From Kumtagia sp963829135 (GTDB taxonomy: Bacteria; Pseudomonadota; Alphaproteobacteria; Rhizobiales; Rhizobiaceae): a stretch of DNA of 64,000 nt. Numbering within the stretch: position 1 is the first letter of the stretch; each line of letters starts with the position of its first letter. The notes under the pieces were generated by a model. It ran no database searches, had not been told where the DNA came from, and saw nothing but the letters and a program-made list of their open reading frames with translations. Below are positions 7,954-15,631 of the stretch, piece after piece. The stretch spans positions 744,001-808,000 of the forward strand of contig CAWHHO010000005.1 in assembly GCA_963829135.1 (NCBI GenBank), given 5' to 3'. A program made the position numbers and the translations under genes.

Positions 7954-9648
7954 TCATCGTGACTGGCCGGTCAGTGCGCCATATTCCTCAAGCGCCTGGC
8001 GGTGGATTGCATCAAGCCGCTGTAGTTCGTCATGAAGCGCTGCGATCTGCTGCTCAAGCGCAGCGATCTGCATTTCCGCCTGCTGCAAGAACGACTGCTG
8101 CTGACGCTGTTGCTCGATGGGCGAGACGAACTGCTGCGAGTGATGCGGGGTCGCCAATACAAAGGGCCTGACGCCGCCGCCAAACCTGGGATCAAACCCC
8201 GGATCGACGGCGGGCCCACCGTCGCTGCCCGGCAGCTTGTTGTCGGTGAAGCCCTTGTCGAGGGCCGGCGCCTTGGCATCGTCGAACGCCTTCAGCGAGC
8301 CGCCGTCGTCAGCGAACTTGATAGTCGGCCCACCATCATCCACCAGCTTGATCGTTCGTGGATCATCCAGCACCTTTCGGGTACCGCCATCGTCGATGAA
8401 CTTGGTGACGGTTCCGCCGCCATCATCAGCAGCCTTGATCGTTATGCCATCGTCGAGGAACTTGTTCGGCGTGCCGCCATCATCGCCGGCCTTGATCGTA
8501 ATGCCATCGTCAATCGCCTTGACGGCAGTGCCACCGCCGCCATCGTCAGCGCCCTTGATGGTGATGCCATCGTCGATGAACTTGTTCGGCGTACCACCGT
8601 CATCACCGGCCTTGATCGTGATGCCATCGTCAATCGCCTTGACGGCAGTGCCACCGCCGCCGAGGTCGAGGCTGGGTACGGTTGCAACGTCATCGATGAA
8701 TTTGTTCGGCGTACCAACGTTCAGATTCTGAAGCGTCGGCGAATTGGCGCGAATCGACGTTATGCGAACGCCCGTGTTGCTGCCGGTTCCAGCGGCGTTG
8801 CAGCCGCCATTGGTATGGACGCCGACGATCAGGCCATCGCTTGCCCGCAGAATACCGGAGCCCGAATTGCCGCCCAGCGTGTCGATGTCGTTGTAGGCCA
8901 CAATATCTCCGCTGAGACTGGTGCATGTCCCCGCTTCTATCCGCTTCATCATGCCGGCCGGATGGCCGATAATACAAAGCATGTCACCGACAGTTGCGTC
9001 GGTGGTCGAGACCCCGGTGAAGCCGAACGCAGAACCGGGATTGCCACCAAGCCGGGTAATCGCGAAATCGAGGCCGCCGAGACGGTATTCGACCAATGCA
9101 AGGATCGGGAATGACTGTTCAGCTCGGGGGTTGCCAGCAGCATCGACCTGGAAGTTAAAGTTCACATGCATGCGCGTGGCGATCTCGGCATTCGAGATGA
9201 TGTTGCTCGTACCGTTTATACGCGGCCGTTCCCACCCGCCCCCGGTCTGGTCGAAACAATGGCCGGCCGAAAGGAAAAGGTCATTTGAGATAAGCGTACC
9301 AGTGCACCAACGCACGCCCGAAACGGTGCCCGGATTGGTGTAGATTGCGGCCAGATCATTGTTCCATTGCAATTGCCCTACCGCCGCCTGGTGGGCGTTG
9401 ACGAAGGCCTGGGTGACGCCGAGGGTGCCGTTGTATTGCTCGACTGGTTGAGAATCGTCGATCGCCCCGCAGATCGTCTCGAGCGCCCGGGAATACTCGT
9501 CCGAATCCGGCCTGGAGGAACGCAGCGAGCGAATAGCTTCGCTCAAGGTTTCATGCTCAAGATGCGGCACGAATAACGGGTCTTCCGCGCGATCTTCGCG
9601 GCCCAAATCTTCAAGCGCTTTCTCTGTCGGTCGCTTATCCTTAGCCAT
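7954..9648 (-). CDS. Trypsin-like serine protease fused to multi-repeat graspetide-like core region
   Basis: 564 residues. The ATG at 9648 is chosen because GGGAGGAG lies seven bases upstream; a longer frame exists but has no such site. Residues 1-75 are charged and leader-like, with PLFVPHLE at 24-31. Residues ~80-305 form a chymotrypsin-fold protease, with His130 (SAGHC), Asp194 (GGLDFA) and Ser262 (GNSGSG) as the expected triad. Residues 313-458 hold about 14 units of the form Thr/Ser-x-(x)-Lys-x-x-Asp-Asp, followed by a Gly/Pro/Asp-rich linker and a Gln-rich coiled coil (~510-556). No signal peptide is visible. The MvdD-like ligase gene follows at once, so the repeats are probably its substrate. 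The processing role of the protease is inferred. Confidence 0.85.
   Translation of the reverse strand: MAKDKRPTEKALEDLGREDRAEDPLFVPHLEHETLSEAIRSLRSSRPDSDEYSRALETICGAIDDSQPVEQYNGTLGVTQAFVNAHQAAVGQLQWNNDLAAIYTNPGTVSGVRWCTGTLISNDLFLSAGHCFDQTGGGWERPRINGTSNIISNAEIATRMHVNFNFQVDAAGNPRAEQSFPILALVEYRLGGLDFAITRLGGNPGSAFGFTGVSTTDATVGDMLCIIGHPAGMMKRIEAGTCTSLSGDIVAYNDIDTLGGNSGSGILRASDGLIVGVHTNGGCNAAGTGSNTGVRITSIRANSPTLQNLNVGTPNKFIDDVATVPSLDLGGGGTAVKAIDDGITIKAGDDGGTPNKFIDDGITIKGADDGGGGTAVKAIDDGITIKAGDDGGTPNKFLDDGITIKAADDGGGTVTKFIDDGGTRKVLDDPRTIKLVDDGGPTIKFADDGGSLKAFDDAKAPALDKGFTDNKLPGSDGGPAVDPGFDPRFGGGVRPFVLATPHHSQQFVSPIEQQRQQQSFLQQAEMQIAALEQQIAALHDELQRLDAIHRQALEEYGALTGQSR
8275..8712 (-). repeat. About 14 T-x-K-x-x-D-D repeats in the protease C-terminal region
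   Basis: The encoded units alternate between longer (TPNKFIDDG, TAVKAIDDG) and shorter forms (TIKAGDDGG, TIKGADDGG, TIKAADDGG), then TVTKFIDD, TRKVLDD, TIKLVDD, TIKFADD and SLKAFDD. Thr/Ser, Lys and the Asp pair are invariant in register while other positions vary. At DNA level the middle of the array is a 120-base (40-residue) tandem duplication: 8461-8580 and 8581-8700 are near identical over their first ~80 bases. The pattern resembles the microviridin core (T-x-K-Y-P-S-D-D/E), in which Thr and Lys are cross-linked to acidic residues. Confidence 0.85.
9556..9579 (-). other. PFFARFLE-like leader motif within the fusion protein
   Basis: Residues 24-31 of the protease-repeat protein read PLFVPHLE. 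Microviridin precursors carry the conserved leader motif PFFARFL(E), which recruits the ATP-grasp ligase. Pro1, Phe3, Leu7 and Glu8 agree. The motif precedes the protease domain, so leader and core are separated by the whole protease. The match is short and could be chance; the adjacent MvdD-like ligase makes it worth marking. Confidence 0.45.
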
Positions 9649-9731
9649 GACGTGTCTCCTCCCGAGAAGTCGCAGCAGCACCTTCAAAATGCGGCCCCGC
9701 CGCGCAAGCCAATACACATCGGATTACTGTT

Positions 9732-9749
9732 ATTTAGTGTACACTAAAT
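9732..9749. promoter_or_regulatory. Perfect 18-base palindrome upstream of the protease-repeat gene
   Basis: ATTTAGTGTACACTAAAT is its own reverse complement. It lies 84 bases before the ATG at 9648, inside an AT-rich stretch (about 9720-9860) that stands out from the GC-rich surroundings and is the likely promoter region. It is a probable operator for a dimeric regulator, not identified here. Apart from this site and the hairpin at 9915-9951, the 331-base gap 9649-9979 holds nothing I can call. Confidence 0.65.
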
Positions 9750-9914
9750 CAGCGCTAATTGAAATCCTCTCCGCAATGTAAATTTGGTCGAATATTACTA
9801 TAAGATTTGCAAAATAATGTCGTTGCTTCGATTGGAATAGTCGAGAACGAAGCAACCTTGCAATTTCAAGACTGGAGAGGGAGCAGCAGCACGAATGATG
9901 TGCAGCTGAGCAGC

Positions 9915-9951
9915 TTGCCGGCAACGGACGCTCCACGGTCGCTGCCGGCAA
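9915..9951 (-). terminator. Hairpin downstream of the OGT-like gene
   Basis: TTGCCGGCA and TGCCGGCAA form a perfect nine-base-pair stem separated by 19 bases, about 30 bases after the stop of the OGT-like gene at 9980. There is no T-run. It may end OGT transcription before the AT-rich promoter region of the protease-repeat gene. Confidence 0.4.
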
Positions 9952-9979
9952 CCCTCGCCATTGCATGAGGCCGCTTGTC

Positions 9980-11962
9980 TCACAGCCGAATGCCTGACAC
10001 GGCGATTGGAACCTTATTTTGTGGGGCGCTGCAGTGCCGCTCCCAAATCATCCGATACAGTTGCTCCAAATCGCGGGCAAAACGGTCTGTATCGAACAGA
10101 GGCGATTGCAATCGAGCGGCGTCCAAGCGCTGGCGTATGGCCGCCAGTTTGTCGGGTGAGCGTGCGAGCGAGAGCGCAAGGTGGAAATATTGCTCATCGG
10201 ATTCCGCGACGAGTTCGGCAAAGCCGTGCGTGGAAAGCATGCTGGCTGCGACGCGCCCGGCGAACATCCCGCCAAGTTTCGTCACCAGCGGCACACCTGC
10301 CCAGATCAAATCGCTGGCGGTGGTGTGGGAACAGTATGGCGAGGTATCCAGCGCCAAATCCGCATGCTGCAAGCGGCCCAGATGGTCCTCCTGCGGGAGG
10401 AATGGAGCGAATATCACTCGATCAGCGCCCACGCCCCGTTGTTCAGCCTCCCGACGCATGTTCTCATTGGCTTCCCCCGATCCGGAATGGAGTTGCCACA
10501 GGACGCTCTCCGGCGTCGCTCGCAGGAGGCCGCACCACGCGTCGAAAACCTCGGGGTTAATCTTGGTCGTCTGATTGAAACTGCAGTAAACAAACCCGCT
10601 TTCCGGCAGGCCCGCGTCGGCCCGCGTCGGCTTGACGCCGGTCCGGCGAGCGCGGTCGTTGGGCTGATAGCAATGCGGCATCAGCGCAAGTGTCTCGCTG
10701 AAATGTCCGGCGTGTTCAGGGGGAGTGGTAATGGCGTCTCCGATAATGAAGTCGGCCAGACAGGGGTGGCCGAGGCTGCCCGGATAGCCGAGCCAGCTCA
10801 CGATGACGGGCGCCGGCCGGAGGGCGGTAATGCCAAGCCGGGCACCCTGCGTGTAACCCTTGAGATCAACCAGCAGGTGCGGGCCCTCCGCCGCGATCGA
10901 TCGGGCGGCGGCCTCGTCGGAAAGGAGCCGCAGGTCGTGCAGAGGCAAGCCGCTTTCGGCCAGGCGCCGTGTGAAACGGTCGTCGCGCCGAGGGCTGTAG
11001 GAAAAGAGGTGAACCTCCACCCTTGCAGGATCATGGGCTTCCAGAACGCCCATCAGCAGGTGCATGGTGGCGTGATCGAAAAAATCGCTCGACAGATAGC
11101 CGATCTTAAGTCTCTCCGCAGCCGATCCTGGAGCCGACACCGGCCGCTGGCCAGGCCCCGTGAGATATTGCTGCGCGGCAAACCTGTGTCCTGCCTGCCG
11201 ATGCAGGTCGGGAGTGAGGCTTGGAATATTGATCAGCCCCCATGGTTCAATCTTTCCATCGACCCCTTGTTTCACTTGGTCGATGGCGGCCCGGTCTATT
11301 TCGTCGATATACCGCCAATCGGCGTTGATGCGCAGCAGCCTCTGCAGTTCGCACCAGTTTCCCATGCCCCGCACCAGCTGTGCGGCTTCGCCAAACTTCT
11401 TCTTCCGCTCCAGAACGACGGCGAGTTCGGAGCGGGCTTCGATCAGCTGCGGGGCAAGCGCAACGGCCTGGCGAAGATGGGATTCGGCCTCGTCATACCG
11501 CCCGGTCTTGCGCAGAACCAAGCCCAAATTCTTGTATGCCATGGCATAGTCCGGGCGCGTCCGGATCGCTTCACGATAGAGCGTTTCGGCCTCCTCGAAG
11601 CGATGCAGATCGTTGTAGATGTTGGCCAGATTATTTCGCGCCTGCGCGTTGGCTGGCTGAAGTCGCAGCGTATCGCGATAGGCTTCGATTGCAGCGTCGG
11701 TCTTGCCGAGCTTCTTCAGGGTGAGCGCAAGGTTCAGATAGTAGCGAGCGTCCTGCCGAAGCTTCAGGGCTTGCAAAAGCAGGGCCTCCGCCTCGATCGG
11801 CTTGCCCTGCATGTAGCAAGCAACACCGGCCAGATGATACGCTTCCGGATTGCGCGATTCCTTTTTTATCAATGTCCTTGCCAGTAATTCGCCCTTGTCG
11901 AGCTTGCCCGTGCTCAGAGCCAAGTTGATTGCTTCTATGGATTGGCTCATTCTCTTGACCAT
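9980..11962 (-). CDS. TPR-repeat O-GlcNAc-transferase-like protein (GT41)
   Basis: 660 residues. The N-terminal ~230 residues are tandem tetratricopeptide repeats (recurring pattern A..YR..L.L.P..A.A..NLA.IY). From ~300 the protein matches the GT41/SPINDLY-type glycosyltransferase: LKIGYLSSDFFDHATMHLL, DLKGYTQG, FNQTTKINPEVFDAW, and HTTASDLIWAGVPLVT near the C-terminus. GT41 enzymes transfer GlcNAc, fucose or a similar sugar to Ser/Thr of proteins in the cytoplasm; bacterial substrates are mostly unknown. The ATG at 11962 has GGAG four bases upstream; an in-frame ATG lies at 11950. It is the upstream same-strand neighbour of the protease-repeat gene, 331 bases away with its own hairpin between, so a shared operon is not certain. 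Confidence 0.85.
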   Translation of the reverse strand: MVKRMSQSIEAINLALSTGKLDKGELLARTLIKKESRNPEAYHLAGVACYMQGKPIEAEALLLQALKLRQDARYYLNLALTLKKLGKTDAAIEAYRDTLRLQPANAQARNNLANIYNDLHRFEEAETLYREAIRTRPDYAMAYKNLGLVLRKTGRYDEAESHLRQAVALAPQLIEARSELAVVLERKKKFGEAAQLVRGMGNWCELQRLLRINADWRYIDEIDRAAIDQVKQGVDGKIEPWGLINIPSLTPDLHRQAGHRFAAQQYLTGPGQRPVSAPGSAAERLKIGYLSSDFFDHATMHLLMGVLEAHDPARVEVHLFSYSPRRDDRFTRRLAESGLPLHDLRLLSDEAAARSIAAEGPHLLVDLKGYTQGARLGITALRPAPVIVSWLGYPGSLGHPCLADFIIGDAITTPPEHAGHFSETLALMPHCYQPNDRARRTGVKPTRADAGLPESGFVYCSFNQTTKINPEVFDAWCGLLRATPESVLWQLHSGSGEANENMRREAEQRGVGADRVIFAPFLPQEDHLGRLQHADLALDTSPYCSHTTASDLIWAGVPLVTKLGGMFAGRVAASMLSTHGFAELVAESDEQYFHLALSLARSPDKLAAIRQRLDAARLQSPLFDTDRFARDLEQLYRMIWERHCSAPQNKVPIAVSGIRL

Positions 11963-12211
11963 TTTCTCCGAGCCCGCCGGTTAACGTTCTTCCTCACCGG
12001 CATTACATCACGAAACTTTGAACCGCGACGAACATTTTGCTCGTCACCAGTTTACTTAAGCTTCTGCGGCTCTTCGGTCGCCGCCGCGACCGCTATCGGA
12101 GGCATCGACACCGCGACCCCATGACGACCGCTCAAACGCATAGGCCGGCGCCGCGCCGTGCGGACCGCTGAAATCTTCACTTATGGTCGAGTTAGAGACG
12201 TCAGGACGATG

Positions 12212-13127
12212 TCACGGCCCGTCGCGCGCCCAGACGGCCAGGCCGTGGAGTTCGTTCAGCACGACATAGACGTCATGATCGGGCTCACGGCGCCAACCCG
12301 GCGGTCGGCCGGGCCGCATCGGCGAGGATCGCTGAAACCGGGGTTTGGTCTGTGCGGCTGCGGCATCGCGGTAGGCGCCGGTGTTTTGCACGCCAGGAAT
12401 GTCGGTGCCTTGCGCCGCTGTGGCCCCGCGAGCACGGTCTTCCGCCAATGCCGCATCGCGGCGGGCCTGCCAGCGCGCAAGGCGTGTTGCCTGTTTCGGC
12501 AGGTCGTCCAGTGCTGAGCCGAGCGCCTCGATGCGGCGATGCAGGCGGCCCGCATCGAGCGGATCGTCGGGCGAAGGCGGAAGCGGAACAGGATCAGGCT
12601 GGCGCGGCGGGTGGAACAGCGGATTGAACGGCCGGCTGTCGAGGAAGGAGATGCGCGGCATGGCGGTGGGCTTCGCAGCGGCGACTGCCAAAGCGCTTGA
12701 GCGGGTCGAGCAACGGCAGCGACAGGCTGGAAGACCGCTTCGGCGCCAGCGCCCGGGCCCATTGGGGCAGCGGGCCGGGCCGGATCACCACACCGGTGCC
12801 GTAGCCGTTACGTCGATTGAGACGTGGCCTCGGCTTGGTCTTGCGGATGCGGGGCGGGGCAAGCTCGACCACCAGTCCGCGCGCGGCAAGGATGATCAGC
12901 CGCCGCGCCGCTGCCTCGGCGGGACGCAGCAGCCGGAGTACGAAGCGGTGGAGATGGCGCGGCAGCGTGGCGGGGCTGTTGCCGGGGCTCGGATCGGAAT
13001 TCCCGCCGCCGATGACACCCGCGTCCCGGCAGGCGCGCAGATCGACTAGGCCGGCCATGGCGACGAGCATGGCCAGGATGCGTTTCAGCGCCTCCCGATT
13101 TTTCTCGATTGCCAGGTTCCAGTCCAT
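12212..13127 (-). pseudogene. Frameshifted conserved hypothetical protein
   Basis: The start at 13127 (MDWNLAIEKNREALKRIL) has GAGGAG six bases upstream. The frame runs through an Arg/Pro-rich region to LLDPLKRF, and near 12690 it must shift by one base. The continuation PTAMPRISFLDSRPF goes through an acidic helix and RPGRPPGWR to a stop at 12212. Joined, it is about 300 residues. I recall similar rhizobial hypothetical proteins with this start and the LHGLA ending, but no function is known. The N-terminal ~30 residues look like a membrane-associated or hydrophobic helix. The break is a single extra base. Confidence 0.6.
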
Positions 13128-13372
13128 TACCGCTCCTCACACAGGACAGAATTATCGCGTGCGACCGGAGGGGGTGAATAAACTTTCTTGTGGCTGACCT
13201 TGCGGACCACGATCAGCGCGCCGCATCAGAGGCAGCGTTTTCCCACAACCCTTCGCTAGTGGCCCATGCTGGGACAGGTCTATCTACTGACGCATAGGAA
13301 CCGAATTGCTTCCGAAGCGCTTTACCATCTCAGCCACAGGGCTCCCCACCTTCAATTTTTCCCGAGTAAGCC

Positions 13373-13765
13373 ATGAATAACGGCATAGCGGTCGTCCTTG
13401 TTGTCGAAGATAGCGCGATCATCCGTATGGGCGCCGTTGATCTGGTGCTCTCCGCGGGTTACGAAGCACTGGAGGCGTGCGATGCAGACGAGGCAATTCG
13501 CATCCTGGAGTCGCGATCCGATATCGATCTTGTTTTTACAGACGTCCAAATGCCGGGGACGATGGACGGCATCAAGCTATCCCACTACATCCGTGAGCGA
13601 TGGCCCCCTGTGAAGCTGATCGTCGCATCCGGCGCCACGATCCTCGAAGAAAGCAGTCTGCCCGGCGGGAGCAAATTCTTCTCAAAACCCTACGATGACC
13701 ACACAATCGCTGACGCGATGGCGCGCCTGCTGTCGAGCGAGATTTCGAACGATCCCGCCGTTTAG
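13373..13765 (+). CDS. Single-domain response regulator (CheY-like receiver)
   Basis: 130 residues, all of it a receiver domain with no output domain. The acidic pair is Glu12-Asp13 (VVEDS), the phospho-acceptor is Asp57 (FTDVQMPG), the switch Ser is Ser86 (VASGA) and the conserved Lys is Lys105 in FFSKPY. Such stand-alone receivers in rhizobia relay phosphate within larger pathways. No histidine kinase is adjacent, so the partner is unknown. Confidence 0.9.
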   Translation: MNNGIAVVLVVEDSAIIRMGAVDLVLSAGYEALEACDADEAIRILESRSDIDLVFTDVQMPGTMDGIKLSHYIRERWPPVKLIVASGATILEESSLPGGSKFFSKPYDDHTIADAMARLLSSEISNDPAV

Positions 13766-14087
13766 ATCGCGCCCGGAACCTACGTGGTCAAGCGGCACGA
13801 GCCAGAACGGCTGTCCAATAGCAACCGGTCTCGGATGGAGTCCACCTTCTATTGGCCCAATCGTACTTGGAACGGGCAATCTGGCGTCGGCGAAAGCATG
13901 GGTACGCTCTGGAGTAGAGACTTCGTTTGTCCCCGGTTAGCCGGGCGCAGTGGCGTTACGCGTCGCAGAAAGCGCCTTCCTTCAAAACTGATATGAACGA
14001 AATCGTGCACGGCGCGTTGCCCTCGCGCCTTATGACCGTTCGCTCGCCGCCCAGCTTCGAGCTGATAACCCTACAGGGAAAAACCTC
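13766..14087. other. Intergenic region without a recognisable gene
   Basis: 322 bases between the receiver and MFS genes. Short open frames exist on both strands, but none has a convincing start site or protein-like composition. No clear hairpin or operator was seen. Confidence 0.5.
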
Positions 14088-15335
14088 GTGGCAGCTGTTG
14101 AGCTAGCGCGGTCTCCGACTGGAACACCGCCCGGGATCCTTTCGGACCGGTCGCTGCTGGCACTTGCCGTGCTCAATTTCTTTCTTGCGGATGCCCGCGA
14201 TGGTCTGGGCCCTTTCCTGGATGCATTTTTGGCGACGAATGGTTGGGCGCCGCTGACGCTCGGTCTGATTGCCACCGTGGGCGGATTGATAGGGTTGCTG
14301 GTAACGCCGCTCTGCGGCGCACTCGTCGATGCTTCAACCTGGAAAAGAGCGTTGGTTGCTGGGCCGGTGGTGATGGTCACCGTCGCCGCGCTGGTGACAT
14401 TGCTTGTCCCTGTCCCTTCGATCGTATGGGCCGGGCAGATAGGCACCGCGGTTGTCGGCGCGATCATTGGCCCCGCGCTGGCGGGGTTGACGCTCGGATT
14501 GGTGGGAGAGCGGTTGTTCCCCAGGCAAATATCCCGAAACGAGTTTTGGAACCATGGCGGCAATTTCGCATCTCTGTTCGCCATTTTCGTGCTCGTGTCG
14601 ATTTTCGGCCAACAGGGCGTTGTCTGGCTAATGATCGCAACATCGGTCGGCACCCTCATTGCAATCTTCGCCATCGATCCTTCCCGCATAAATCACAAGG
14701 TGGCGCGAGGATTGGCGACCGACGATGGTTCGCCTGGTCCGTCCGGGTTTCGTGTGCTGGTCGGGAACAGGGGCCTGATCTTGCTGGCGATCATCCTGTT
14801 GATATTCCACTGGGGCAATGCGCCGATGAGCAGGCTGATCGCGCAGCAATTTTCGATCGAACTCGGCACCCCCTTCAGAACGACGGCGATCACCACGGGT
14901 GTGTCGCAATTCGCGATGATCCTCGTTGCCGCCGCCACTCCGTATCTGATTAGACGGTTCAGCCTGTCGACGGTGTTTCTCATAGCGATGCTTGCTCTGC
15001 CGCTGAGGGGTGCGCTTGCAGGTGCATTCTCCGATTTCTGGATGATCTACCCGGTCCAGGTGTTGGACGGGGTCGGTGCGGGACTGCTCGGCATCGTCAC
15101 TCCGGTGGCGGTGGAGCGCCTGCTGGCAGGTACCGGCAGGTTCAATGTCGGGTTCGCCGCAGTAATGACCGTACAGGGCATAGGCGCCTCTCTGAGCAAT
15201 GTCGTCGCCGGATGGCTGGTTACCCAGGGCGGGTACGGATTGTCGCACTATGTTGGCGGCGGCGTGGCGGCAATCGGGCTGGCGCTGTTCTTCGTTTTCC
15301 GAACGCAGATATTCCCTCCCCCGCGAACGTCATAA
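14088..15335 (+). CDS. Major facilitator superfamily transporter
   Basis: 415 residues with about twelve hydrophobic segments in two halves. The N-terminal half opens with LALAVLNFFLADARDGLGPFLDAFL (in segments ~25-50), followed by the loop-2/3 type motif GALVDASTWKRAL. This layout is that of the uncharacterised MFS group related to multidrug/nitrate-type carriers, with a conserved DGLGP stretch in the first helix. The GTG start follows a weak GGGAAAAACCTC site. No neighbour indicates the substrate, so none is assigned. Confidence 0.85.
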   Translation: MAAVELARSPTGTPPGILSDRSLLALAVLNFFLADARDGLGPFLDAFLATNGWAPLTLGLIATVGGLIGLLVTPLCGALVDASTWKRALVAGPVVMVTVAALVTLLVPVPSIVWAGQIGTAVVGAIIGPALAGLTLGLVGERLFPRQISRNEFWNHGGNFASLFAIFVLVSIFGQQGVVWLMIATSVGTLIAIFAIDPSRINHKVARGLATDDGSPGPSGFRVLVGNRGLILLAIILLIFHWGNAPMSRLIAQQFSIELGTPFRTTAITTGVSQFAMILVAAATPYLIRRFSLSTVFLIAMLALPLRGALAGAFSDFWMIYPVQVLDGVGAGLLGIVTPVAVERLLAGTGRFNVGFAAVMTVQGIGASLSNVVAGWLVTQGGYGLSHYVGGGVAAIGLALFFVFRTQIFPPPRTS

Positions 15336-15631
15336 GCGCGAGGGAAAAGACGGCCACCAGGCCAACCCTCGCTCGACATACGCCATCGCGAGCTATCCTT
15401 GCCTTCCATCACCCTTAAGGGATCCTCACAACCGTTCATGGCTGCCACGCCAGCAGTCCCACCGAGAGTTGTGGCAAGCTGTTGGGAAATTCTGGAGATA
15501 TTCCTGCCACCAGAGGCTGTATGACGGTTCGATACGGGCATCACGCAAGGCCAAATCAACGGGATTTCGCGTTTTTGTACACTTTAAGCTGGGCTGTGTT
15601 ACAGTGATTTTTGGATTGGATATCCCTGGTG

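Noticed and set aside
8461..8717. Possible CRISPR-like direct repeats
   Set aside because: The period is 120 bases, the repeats are coding and in frame, and there are no unique spacers of regular size.
8032..9114. Plus-strand open frame with Ile/Val/Asp repeats opposite the protease-repeat gene
   Set aside because: The repeats are the antisense of the core array; the minus strand has the ribosome site, protease triad and ligase partner.
10181..11887. Long plus-strand open frame opposite the OGT-like gene
   Set aside because: It is the mirror of a high-GC gene with clear TPR and GT41 motifs on the other strand; its own translation has no recognisable domain.
13297..13320. GGAAC upstream of the receiver gene as an EcfG promoter
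   Set aside because: No GTT follows at 16-17 bases; only a GCT/GCTT is found, so the second element is missing.
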